Shown one piece after another: positions 33,735-44,024 of a DNA stretch of 64,000 nt (positions are counted from its first letter, which is position 1; every line of letters starts with the position of its first letter). Location of the stretch: positions 620,001 to 684,000 of the forward strand of contig CAVZYX010000015.1 in NCBI GenBank assembly GCA_963779645.1, written 5' to 3'. The position numbers were made by a program, and so were the translations under genes. Under the pieces are notes generated by a model. It did not search any database. It had not been told where the DNA came from and saw nothing but the letters and a program-made list of their open reading frames with translations. Origin of the DNA: CALMBW01 sp963779645 (GTDB lineage Bacteria; Actinomycetota; CADDZG01; WHSQ01).

Positions 33735-34188
33735 TCAGGGGGCGATCCCGCAGACCTCCCGGGCGTACCGGTTCACCTTGTCGGCGACGTCTGGAACGCC
33801 GGCTCCTGCAGCTTGGCGACCTCGGCGTCTTGGTCCGGATCGAAGTTGTTCTTCGGCGGCAGCACTTGAAGGCCGTTGGCCACTACTGGACATCGGACTT
33901 GATCTCGGCCGGCGCCTTGTCGACTGGCCTGGCGGATGGCCGCCTCGGCGTCGGTGGCGGCCCGTCTTCAGCTTGGCCGGGTTGGTGACGTTGGCGCCGA
34001 CGCACGGATCTCGCTGTAGGTGCCGGGCCAGCCCGCAGAAGTCCTCGCTGCCCTGGCCGGTCGATGCCCGACGCGGTCGACGGACCGTGGTGGTGGCGGC
34101 GTTGCGCCGGAGAGTCGTCGTCGCCCCCGCAGCCGGAGAGGGCGCCGAGGGCGGCCAAGACGAGGACGACAGTGATCGAGCGGCGCAT
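33735..34188 (-). CDS. Small secreted lipoprotein (frameshifted)
   Basis: About 150 residues if repaired. It opens MRRSITVVLVLAALGALSGC, a classic lipobox, followed by GGDDDS. The rest must be read through three or four frames: pieces such as PPKNNFDPDQDAEVAKLQEP and VNRYAREVCGIAP look like its C-terminal half and reach the stop at 33,735-33,737. Two Cys (near FCG and VCG) may form a disulphide. It is the fourth gene of the leftward suf run, 16 bases after sufU. I do not recognise a family. Confidence 0.5.
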
Positions 34189-34204
34189 CAGTGCTCCCAA
34201 ATGG

Positions 34205-34692
34205 TTAGGGCTGGACGGCGGCGGCCTCGTCGAAGGCCTGGCGCCAGGGTGTTCCAGGACAGCGTGGCGCACTTGATCCGCACCGGGAACTTGACCACGC
34301 CCCGCAGGGCCTCGAGCTCGCCCACTCCACCGCCGGGTCGGGCGCCACCGCCTCCACGCCCTCTGCCGTCGCCGTCGAGGCGGTGCTCGTGGATCGACAT
34401 CATGGCCTTGAAGGCCCGGATGAGGTCTCGGGCCTCGGCTACGGTGCGGCCCTTGACCGCGGCCGTCATCATCGACGCCGACGACTGGCTGATCGAGCAG
34501 CCCTGGCCGTCGATCTTGATGTCGGCGACCTGCGCCGTCGTCGTCGACGTCGACGTACAGGACGACCTCGTCGCCGCACAGCGGGTTGAAGCCCTCGACC
34601 CGCTGTGCGGGCGGCGCTGGGCAGCTCGCCACGGTTCCGCGGGTTGCGGTAGTGGTCGAGGATGATCTCCCGGTAGAGGTCTTCGAGGGCAT
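34205..34692 (-). CDS. sufU: SufU Fe-S assembly protein (frameshifted)
   Basis: About 160-residue zinc-dependent sulfurtransferase partner of SufS. LEDLYREIILDHYRNPRNRG is the family's opening. The three zinc/sulphur Cys are in FNPLCGDEVVLYV, DGQGCSISQSSASMM and FPVRIKCATLSWNTL. The likely start is ATG at 34,692; its frame needs one base added directly after it. Further breaks fall near 34,625, 34,540, 34,350 and 34,245. It follows sufS by about 19 bases on the same strand, the common actinobacterial order. Confidence 0.85.
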
Positions 34693-34710
34693 GGCGGTGG
34701 GCGATCGGTC

Positions 34711-35961
34711 CTAGCGGCGAGGAACAAGTCGGCGGTGGCGAGCGAGGGCGTCGGACAGGGCGTCGACGTCGGCCTCGTCGTTGTAGACGTAGAACGACGC
34801 CCGGGCGGTGGCGTGCACGCCGAGGCGGCGCATCAGCGGCTTGGCGCAGTGGTGGCCGGCCCGGATGCAGACGCCCTCTGTCGAGGACCTGGGACAGGTC
34901 GTGGGGGTGGATGTCGCGGTAGGTGAACGACAGCACGCCGCCCCGGTCCTCGGCGTCGGGCGGGCCGAAGACGCGTGAGGTCGTCGCCGTGGCGCTCGGT
35001 CAGCGTGCGCAGGGCGTAGGCGGTGAGCGCGATCTCGTGCTCGCGCACGGCGTCCATGCCCAGGTCCTCGAGGTAGTCGACGGCCGCGCCCAGGCCGACG
35101 GCCTCGGCGATGGGCGGGGTGCCGGCCTCGAACTTCCACGGGATCTCGTTGGGCGTCCAGCCGTCGAGGCGCACGTCGCGGATCATCTCGCCGCCGCCCA
35201 GGAAGGCGGGCATGGCCTCGAGCAGCTCCTCCCGGCCCCACAGCACGCCGATGCCGGTGGGGCCGCACATCTTGTGGCCGGTAGAAGGCCAGGAAGTCGC
35301 AGCCCAGGGCGGCCACGTCGGTGGGCAGGTGGGGCACGGACTGGGCGCCGTCGACGAGCACCACGGCGCCGGCGGCGTGGGCGGCGTCGGCGATCTGGCG
35401 CACCGGGTTGAGGGTGCCGAGCACGTTCGACATGGCGGTGAGCGCGACGAGGCCGACGCCGTCGAGCAGCCGGTCGAGGTCGTCGAGGACCAGGCGGCCG
35501 TCGTCGCGTCGACGGCGAGGAAGCGCAGCTCGACGCCCCGCTCCTCGCGCAGCATCAGCCAGGGCACGAGGTTGGCGTGGTGCTCCATCTCGGTGAGCAG
35601 GACGGCCTCGCCGGCGCGCAGGTAGGCGCGGCCGTAGGAGTGGGCGACGAGGTTGATGGCCTCGGTGGCGTTCTTGGTGAAGACCACGCCTCGGGGCGAC
35701 GGGGCGCCGATGAAGCGGGCCACCTTGGCCCGGGCCGCCTCGTAGGCCGCGGTGGCCTCCTCGGCGATGGTGTAGACGCCCCGGTGCACGTTGGCGTGGG
35801 TCGTCTCGTAGTAGTGGTCCATGGCGTCGAGCACGGCCGCGGGGCTTCTGGGAGCTGGCGGCCGAGTCGAGGTAGACCAGGCGGTGGCCGGCGAGGCCCG
35901 GTCGAGGATCGGGAAGTCCTTCTTGACGTCGGCGACGTCGAGCGTCGTCAGCGCTCGGGAC

Positions 35962-35965
<4 letters not shown>
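34711..35965 (-). CDS. sufS: SufS cysteine desulfurase (frameshifted)
   Basis: About 415 residues, class V aminotransferase fold. It supplies persulphide sulphur for Fe-S clusters. Key sites: LTEMEHHANLVPW (PLP-stacking His), LVDGAQSVPHLPTDVAALGC, the PLP Lys in GHKMCGPTGIGVLWG and the catalytic Cys in RAGHHCAKPLMRRLGV. The N-terminus VADVKKDFPILDR is typical. The start is probably the ATG at 35,965, overlapping a TGA in the sufC frame (ATGA), with a break just after it. Others fall near 35,850, 35,500, 35,280, 34,970 and 34,880. The desulfurase, its partner SufU and SufC form one leftward unit. Confidence 0.88.
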
Positions 35966-36714
<749 letters not shown>

Positions 36715-36733
36715 GGCGCCGAGTCTTATTACG

Positions 36734-36749
36734 CACTACGCCCGTAGTG
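36734..36749. promoter_or_regulatory. Inverted repeat CACTACG-CC-CGTAGTG, candidate operator
   Basis: Perfect 7-bp arms with a 2-base centre lie in the AT-rich 190-base gap between the divergent sufC copy 2 and the debranching-enzyme gene, about 20 bases from the probable sufC start. Size and place suit a homodimeric regulator such as a SufR/IscR-type protein, but I have no motif match to support that. Confidence 0.45.
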
Positions 36750-36907
36750 GAAATGTCCGGAGCCGCCTAGGCGGGCCGTCGCCGGCCGAGCTACGACCTG
36801 GTCAACGGATCGGGCCGTAAGCCCCGTCGTGCACCAGCGTTCGTGCCCGGAGCCGCGCTGCGTCCTGTCGACGCGCCGTGGACGCCCGCCTGCGGCGTTC
36901 GTCCGGC

Positions 36908-39070
36908 ATGGCCGACCCATGGACCTTCCGGGGAGAGCCCGTCGCTCGGGCCGCAGGCGGCGGTCACCCTGGTCGAGGGCTCGGCCTTCTGCATCTCCGA
37001 GCCGCGGCGGCGACATCCGCGCCGGCGCCGCCCAGGGCCTGTTCTTCCGCGACACCCGCTTCCTGTCCGGGCTCGAGGTGCGCGTCAACGGCGCAGCGCC
37101 CGAGCCCCTGGCGGCCGAGTCGCACCGACGCCGTTCTCCGCCACCTTCGTGCTCCGCACCCAGCCGCGGGCCGGCCGGGCCGACAGCACGCTCATGGTGC
37201 TTCCGCTACCGCTACGTGGGGCGGGGGATGCGCGAGGACCTCGTCGTCCGCAACTTCGGCGAGGAGGCCGGCCTACTGCTCGGTCGAGCTCAGCTTCGGC
37301 GCCGACTTCGCCAACCTGTTCGCGGTCAAGGAGGGCCGGGCTCGCAGCCCGAGGGCGAGGTCACGCTCGACGGCGTCGCCGGCGGAGCTGCTGTTCGACT
37401 TCCGCAGGGGCCGTCCAGCAGGCGGGGCGCGCATCGGCCTGCGCGTCGGACCAGCGCAGCCATCAGTGACGATGCTGACAACGCCGCGTTCGAGGTGGTC
37501 GTGCCCGCCCGGGGCACGTGGCAGCACGTGCCTGCAGTTCACGCCGATGATCGAGGGCGACGAGATCGAGCCCCGCTACCGCTGCGGCCAGCCGGTCGAG
37601 CGCGCCACGCCCAGCGAGCGCCTGGACCAGTGGCGCCGGCGGCGTGCCCGCGGTCGAGACCGACTACGCCGAGCTCACAGGCGGTGGTCGCCCGCAGCGC
37701 CGAGGACCTCGGGGCGCTGCGCATCTTCGACCCCGACTATCCCGAGCGGGCGGTCGTCGCCGCCGGCGCGCCCTGGTTCATGACGCTGTTCGGGCGCGAC
37801 TCGCTGCTCACCTCGTGGATGGCCCTGCTCGTCGACCCCGACCTGGCCCTGGGCGTGCTGCAGACCCTCGCCCGCTTCCAGGGCACCAAGGTCGACCCCC
37901 GCCAACGACGAGGAGCCCGGCCGGATCCTCCACGAGATGCGCTTCGGCGAGGCGCCGTCGCTGTCGCTCGGCGGCGGCGACGTCTACTACGGCACGGCCG
38001 ACGCCACGCCCGCTGTTCGTCATGCTGCTCGGCGAGCTGCGCCGCTGGGGGCTGGCCCCCGACGTCGTCGACGCGCTCCTGCCGGCCGCCGACCGGGCCC
38101 TGGCCTGGATCGAGGAGTACGGCGACCGCGACGGCGACGGCTACGTCGAGTACCAGCGGGCGTCCGACCGGGGGCTGGCACAACCAGGGCTGGAAGGACT
38201 CCTGGGACGCCATCCGCTTCGCCGACGGCCGCCTGGCCCGGGCGCCGATCGCCCTGTGCGAGGTGCAGGGCTACGTGTACGGCGCCTACCTGGCCCGGGC
38301 CTACTTCGCCGACGAGGCGGGCGACGAGCCGACCGCGGCCCGCTACCGGGCACAAGGCGACCGACGCTGAAGGCGGACTTCAACCGGGACTTCTGGCTGG
38401 CGGACCGGGGCTGGTTCGCCATGGGCCTCGACGCCGACAAGCGGCCGATCGACGCCCTCGCCTCCAACATGGGCCACTGCCTGTGGACCGGCATCGTCGA
38501 CGAGGAGCAAGGCCGCCGCAGGTGGCCGAGCGCCTGCTGTCGCCCGAGATGTTCAGCGGCTGGGGCATCCGCACGCTCGGCCACCGACGATGGCCGGCTA
38601 CAACCCGATCAGCTACCACATCGGGTCGGTGTGGCCCCACGACAACGCCATCATCGCCGCCGGCCTCATGCGCTACGGCTTCGTCGAGGAGGCCCACCGG
38701 GTGATCAGCGGGCTGCTCGACGCGGCCGCCCACTTCGGCGACCGGCTGCCCGAGCTGTTCGGCGGGCTGGGCCGCGAGGAGGTGCCGTTCCCGGTGAGCT
38801 ACCCGTCGTCGTGCTCGCCCGCAGGCGTGGGCGGCGGCGTCGCCGCTGCTGTTCCTGCGGACGCATGCTGCGCCTCGACCCGTGGGTGCCCCACGGCAAG
38901 GTGTGGCTGGACCCGGTCCTGCCGGAGCGGATCGGGCGCCTGCGCGTCGAGCGCATCCCCCTGGCCGGGCGGCGGGTCACCGTCGACGTCGACCGCGACG
39001 GGACGACGTCGAGGGCCTCGGCGGCGACATCGAACTGGTCAGGTCGCCGCGGGAGCCCCTGACCGCCTAG
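36908..39070 (+). CDS. Amylo-alpha-1,6-glucosidase-type glycogen debranching enzyme (heavily frameshifted)
   Basis: About 715 residues if repaired. The N-terminal debranching domain shows VTLVEGSAFCISEPRGDI, GLFFRDTRFLSGLEVRVNG and EDLVVRNFGEEA. The (alpha/alpha)6 catalytic domain has GAPWFMTLFGRDSLLTSWMA, WIEEYGDRDGDGYVEYQRAS, GWKDSWDAIRFADG and NPISYHIGSVWPHDNAII. The C-terminus ends in the sandwich typical of the family. At least a dozen frame changes occur, about one every 100-200 bases. Those I resolved are one extra G or C (near 37,009, 37,202, 37,900, 38,013, 38,177). The start is ATG at 36,908 (MADPWTFRGEPV). It removes branch points or trims alpha-glucan in the cytoplasm. Confidence 0.85.
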
Positions 39071-39181
39071 GACGCTGCTGATCAAGCCCGTCTTCCGGCG
39101 CCTGACAACCGAATTCGCACGTAAGTGCGCTGGTCAGGCGCCCGGCTGCGTAGCGGCCGATGCGATGATCAGCGGCGTCCT
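39069..39181. terminator. Nested palindrome between convergent genes
   Basis: Three nested inverted repeats share one centre. The outer arms are 39,069-39,084 (AGGACGCTGCTGATCA) and 39,166-39,181, 15 of 16 matching. The middle arms are 39,097-39,106 (GGCGCCTGAC) and 39,133-39,142, perfect. The core is GCAC-GTAA-GTGC at 39,117-39,128. The outer arms include bases of both stop codons. It would fold on both transcripts, so a bidirectional terminator is likely. No U tract is present, as is usual in high-GC actinobacteria. Confidence 0.7.
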
Positions 39182-41289
39182 AACTGTCGAGGTCGATGTC
39201 GTCGAGGTCGAGGGCCTCGCGCAGGAACGCGATCTGGAGGCGGAGGAGGTTCTCGGCCACCGACTCCTGGGTCGCCATGTGGGTGACCCCCGACAGCGGC
39301 AGCACCAGGTGCGGCCGGCCCGCCTCCAACAACGCCCTCGAGAGCCGCAGGGTGTGGGCGAACACCACGTTGTCGTCGGCGACGCCGTGGATGAGCAGCA
39401 GCGGGCGCTCGCAGCATCTCGCGTCGTCGAGCAGGGAGCTGCGCCGGTAGGTGTCGGGCGCCTCGTCGGGGTGGCCCAGGTAGCGCTCGGTGTAGTGCGT
39501 GTCGTACAGGCTCCAGTCGGTCACCGGGGCGCCGGCGACGGCGGCGTGGAAGACGTCGGGGCGGCGGAGGACGGCCAGGGCGGCCAGGTAGCCGCCGAAC
39601 GACCAGCCCCGGATGGCCACCCGGCCCAGATCGAGGCGATCGTCGCCGCGCGCCAGCGCCTGCAGGGCGTCGACCTGGTCGTCGAGCACGGGCCCGGCCA
39701 GGTCGCCGAGGACGGCCCGCTCCCACTCCGGGCCGCGCCCCGGCGTACCCCGCCCGTCGACGACGACCACCGCGAAGCCCTGGTCGGCCAGCCACTGCGA
39801 GGTCAGGAACGCGCCCCGAGCCCGGAGCACCCGCTGGCCGTGGGGGCCGCCGTAGGGGTCGAGGAGGACGGGCAAAGGCCGATCGGGCTTCTCTGACGGC
39901 AGCAGCAGCGCGGTTCGCAGCCTCCGCTCGCCGACGACCGCGAACTCGGCGTGGGGACGCACGAGCGGCGTTTCGGCATGGGACGCGACGGTGTGCACCG
40001 CCTGGCCGCCCCGCCGGACCTCGACGACGGCGCCGTGCCGATCCATCGACTGCGTCGAGACGACGACCACTCCCCCGCCGGCGGCCGGTGCCGAGTGGAC
40101 GCCGTCACCGTGGGTGAGCCGTTCGACGACGCCGTCGGCGCCGACGCGGTGGACGTGGACGACCGTCGGATCGTCGTCCGACGCCGCAAACAGGACGTCA
40201 CCACCGGCGTCGCCCTGGACGACGGCCCGCAGCTGCAGCTCTGGAGGCGTGGCGGGCACGCCGTCGACGGTGAGCCGGTGCGCCCCGCCGCTGGCCTCGA
40301 CGGTGACCAGCCGCCCGGCGGACCAGACCGGGGTGCCGGGCACGATGTCGACCCACGCCTCGTCGTGCTGGCGGCGCAGGCAGGTCGTCTCCCCGGTGCT
40401 GGGGTCCGCCCGCAGGACGTCCATCGTGCGCTGGTCGCGGCTCTGGACGGCCAGCAGCACGCCGGCGGCCGACCAGTCGACGCTGACCAGGTACGGGAAG
40501 GCGCCGTCGTCCCATTCGATCGGCGTGGAGGTGCCGCCGAGGCCGAACACCCACAGCCCGACACGAGCGTTGGCGGTGCCCGCCGCCGGGTACCTGATGG
40601 TGACCGGGGCCGAGCCGGGCTCGGCCAGGTCGGTGATGTGCCACTGCTCGACCGGGCTCACGTCGACCCTGGCGACCGCCAGGTGCCGGCCGTCGGGCGA
40701 CCACCAGTGGCCACGAGCGCGGCCCATCTCCTCGGCGGCCACGAACTCGGCGGAACCCCACGACACGTCGGCGTCCTCCGACTCGACGACCGGCCGGTCG
40801 GCGCCGCCGACCTCGACGACCCGCAGGTCTCGTCCGACCACATAGGCGACGGTGACCGGCGGTCGGCGACAGGCGAGGGTCGAAGGCGCCGGACTCAGTA
40901 GCCGGCAGCCGGATGGCACTGTCGCCGACCAGGTCGACCAGTACGAGCCGACCGCCCAGGGCGGCAACGGCAGTCGTGCACAAGGGGTCGGTGTCGTAGC
41001 CGACGAACCCGCTCGCCCGCTCCCTCGTGCGCTCCCGGCGGGCCCGCTCGGCGTCGGGCAGGTCCTCGTCGTCGTCGCTCAGGATCGTCCGGGGATCGGC
41101 GACGAGGCGCTCGAGGCCGGCGTCGACGTCGAGCACCCACAGGGCGTTGACGGGATCCGATCCCGACGCCGACCGCAGGAAGACCACCCGGCTCCCGTCG
41201 CCGGCCACCCTGAACGAGCGGGGGGCGCCGAGGCTGAAGCCTTGCGTGCGGGCCGCCTGGCGGGGGAAGGTCAGCGGCAGATCGGTCAC
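39180..41289 (-). CDS. S9 family peptidase, DPP4-like (one frameshift)
   Basis: About 703-residue serine peptidase. The N-terminal beta-propeller (TQGFSLGAPRSFRVAGDGSR through repeats with WSPDGRHLAVARVDVSP) is followed by an alpha/beta-hydrolase domain. The catalytic triad is Ser in RGWSFGGYLAALAVL, Asp in LIHGVADDNVVFAH and His in LSGVTHMATQESVAENL. No signal peptide is visible, so it is probably cytoplasmic. It resembles dipeptidyl-peptidase IV/acylaminoacyl-peptidase members. One break near 40,870 falls after GAFDPRLSPT. It converges with the debranching-enzyme gene on the nested palindrome. Confidence 0.9.
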
Positions 41290-41350
41290 CGCCGAGCACC
41301 GTACCCCTCGGGCCGATGACCGGGGCGCCTACCGCCGTGCCCAGGTGCCG

Positions 41351-43228
41351 GTCAGGACGGTTCCGGTTCGTCGAGCTCCGGATAGTCGGGCGCCCTGCGA
41401 AAACGGGAGATGACGATGTCTCCGATTCCGTAGATCCCGTACCCGAAGAGGAGGACGATCAGCGACGCGGCGGCCAGGACCCCGATGATCACGAAGAAGT
41501 CCCTCCACTCGCCGGAAAGGAGCGTGGCGGCATGGCCGAAGAATCCCGAACGGGCCCGCCCACTTCGCGGCGGCCGACTCGATCTGGCGCTTGTCTATCT
41601 GGCCGATGATCAGGCTCAGCGCGGTGACGGCGGCCAACCCGGCCAGGACGTAGCTCAGGACTCGCTGGTGCCGCCCGCTCCGCCGCTCGGCCTCTCGCCG
41701 CTCGACCGTGATGGCGGCGTCGAGCAGCGCCGACAGCTTCTCGGATTCCTCGTTGAGGAGGGCGATCGTGCGCTTCGACTCCTCGATGCGGCGGCTGGCG
41801 ACCCGCACCACCGGGCCTGACCGCAGGCGAGCTGCCGTCAGCGGTTGGAACGGCCCCAAGGGCCGAGACGCCAGGGCCTTCTCGGTCTCGGTGGCCACCT
41901 CGTCGACGACCAGCTGCACCTCCCGCTCGAGTCTGTCGACCTGACCGACGGCGGCGATGATCTCGGCGCGCCGGCCCAACAGCGTCCGGCCGATGCCGGC
42001 CATGGCGTCGAACTTCCGCCTCCGCTTGCGGGCACGCGCTCTCGCCGCTTGGTCCTGCAAATCGGTGGTCCTGGAGTTCAGGTCCCGGATCAACCGCTCG
42101 AGCGGGCCCGCGTTGCTCGCCTGCTCGGCGATCTTGCCGACCGACGCGGCGAGGCGAACTCCGATTCTGATGTCGAGCAGCGAGAGCCGTTGTGCGGCGA
42201 AGCAGAGATCCAATTCGATCCGGGCGAAGTCGTCGGGGTCGGGATCGTCGTGCCAGCCCAGGCAGAGGTACTGGTTCTCGGTGCGGCGGCGAGACCCGCT
42301 GTACTGGGGAGCTTCGATCGGGAGGACGAACTCCCGTCGGAGGAGGGCGACGTTGCCCTCCACGAAGAGCCCGGCCACCTGGTCGCACAAGGGATCGTCG
42401 CACCCCAGGACCTCGCGGCACAGCTCTCGGACCGAGGACCGAAACGCCGGTCCGAGGAACTCCTCCGGGGTCTTCGGGGGCGTGACCGGGTGCGCCGCAT
42501 AGAAAGCCGGTGGGCGCAGCTCGTACTCGCCGATCATCATCTCGATCGGAGCGATACCGGCGCCGCGAAGGAGCACCTGGATGGCGTCGTCGGCATCCAC
42601 CCACAGCGAGGTGTTGAGCATCATGGCGGTCCCCGCCGCCGGCCGGCGGATGCCGTCGTCCGGGGGCAGGCGCGGCGGTGCCACCTGGCCGCTGCGCGGC
42701 CAGTAGTCGGAGAGGCGGAGCTGCGGAACGAGCCGGTAGTCGTCGCCCACCTTGGCCAGATTGAGGTCCAGGCTGAAGAACGTCGTGGCCGCCGACCGGC
42801 GGAACCTGTCCACCTTGGCCCTGTCTTCGGCCGTTGCGTCCTCGGCGGGCATGAGGCGCGCCAACAGCCGGTCGCCGGTGGCAAAGAGCGTACCGATCAG
42901 GTAGTGCGTCGGGGGTTCCTCGTCGCGACGAGCATCTCCGCCAGCGGTAGCGGCCTGCGGGAGAAGGTCCGTGTCCCGACGAGGGAAGGCGTCGTACGGG
43001 GAGAACACGCGACCAATCCGCCGGCCGTGTCGGCTGGGTGAGGTCGACCAGGTTCTCGTTCGGCGGCACCGGAGAACCCCATTCGGCGACGCCGGGCCCA
43101 TAGCCACCGTCGTCCAGCACCCGCCGCACCAGAGCCATCCAGGCCTCGGTGTCCCACTTGTAGAGCCGGGTGACCAGCACCATGCAGCAATGGAGCTCTG
43201 GCGTGTCAGGCCGTCCCGCGTCGTCCAT
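41351..43228 (-). CDS. Unrecognised coiled-coil protein with two C-terminal membrane segments
   Basis: About 625 residues if repaired. It begins MDDAGRPDTPELHCCMVLVT at the ATG at 43,228. Residues 1-390 look globular, with no signature I recognise (FFSLDLNLAKVGDDYRLVPQ, LRGAGIAPIEMMIGEYELRP). From about 390 to 545 long charged heptad-like helices follow (ERLIRDLNSRTTDLQDQAAR, SRRIEESKRTIALLNEESEK). Two transmembrane segments end it: VLAGLAAVTALSLIIGQ and FFVIIGVLAAASLIVLLFG. The tail RRAPDYPELDEPEPS is acidic. Breaks fall near 43,020 and 41,565. The adjacent upstream gene on this strand encodes a DUF4231 2TM protein, so a paired membrane module is plausible. No function assigned. Confidence 0.6.
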
Positions 43229-43434
43229 TCCACCACCGCCATGCTCGCCGTTGAAGCTGCGTTCCGGTCGTCCGGAAGGTGCCGCCCGAGCGTATGCCGG
43301 TCGGGTCGTCGCCGTCGATGGATCGCCACGACGCGACGTCCGAATCGGCCCGGATCGGCGGGACGCCACGCCCACGCGCGGCTCCGGTCGGCGGGTCACC
43401 CGGGCTTGACCCCTATCGTGGCCGGGAGCGCGTC

Positions 43435-43920
43435 CTACCCGGCGACCGCTGGCGGCAACGCACCGTCCCCGTCACCCTCCTTTTCCTTCCTGGTCGTCTG
43501 GCGCTGGGTCGACGCCCATTTGGCGTGCTCCTTGGAGACCGCACCTTCGACCCGCTCGGCCAGCAGGACTGACGGGTTGGGGACGTTGGCGTAGGGCCCC
43601 GCCCTGGCGAGGAACAGGTACTCCTCGTGCTTGAGGTCCTCGCAGGTGGAGCGGTAGGCGATCCAGTTCTCGTTCCACTGGTAGAGGTGTTGGAGGCCTT
43701 CGAGCACGACGACCACGCTGGCCATCACGCTGACGACCGCGGCGGGCGCCCTCAGACCGGCCAGCGGGGGCACCGACGCCGCCGCCACCAGCTGGACGAC
43801 CTTGACCCGCTTGTACCGCCGCTGCGCGTCCTGGCTCTTGCGGTCGTACCAGGCGATCTGGTCTTCGAGGCGGGCCCAGGTGGGGTTTTCGGCGGAGGCT
43901 GGGTCCGGGCCGACCGTCAC
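43435..43920 (-). CDS. DUF4231 (SLATT-like) two-TM protein
   Basis: 161 residues, intact, starting with GTG at 43,920. Order: a basic amphipathic helix (WARLEDQIAWYDRKSQDAQR), a transmembrane hairpin (VVQLVAAASVPPLAG and AAVVSVMASVVVVLEGLQ), then HLYQWNENWIAYRSTCEDLK and a C-terminal helix with HEEYLFLARAGPYA. That order is the DUF4231 pattern. DUF4231 belongs with the SLATT domains, 2TM proteins predicted to form pores as effectors in nucleotide-signalling conflict systems. I see no cyclase, SLOG or nuclease gene adjacent. It lies 206 bases upstream of the coiled-coil gene on the same strand. Confidence 0.75.
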   Translation of the reverse strand: MTVGPDPASAENPTWARLEDQIAWYDRKSQDAQRRYKRVKVVQLVAAASVPPLAGLRAPAAVVSVMASVVVVLEGLQHLYQWNENWIAYRSTCEDLKHEEYLFLARAGPYANVPNPSVLLAERVEGAVSKEHAKWASTQRQTTRKEKEGDGDGALPPAVAG

Positions 43921-43974
43921 GACCGGAGCGTACCGAAGTCGGACCGTCGGAGGTCGGCCCGGCGAGCGGCAGCG

Positions 43975-44012
43975 GTGGGGCACGCGACACCCGAGGGAGT
44001 CGCGTGCCCCAC
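43975..44012 (-). terminator. Strong hairpin terminator after the LamG gene
   Basis: Perfect 14-bp arms, GTGGGGCACGCGAC (43,975-43,988) and GTCGCGTGCCCCAC (43,999-44,012), flank a 10-base loop. It starts 13 bases after the LamG stop, reading leftward. It separates the LamG transcript from the DUF4231 gene 55 bases further on. Confidence 0.75.
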
Positions 44013-44024
44013 GAGCCGTTCGAG

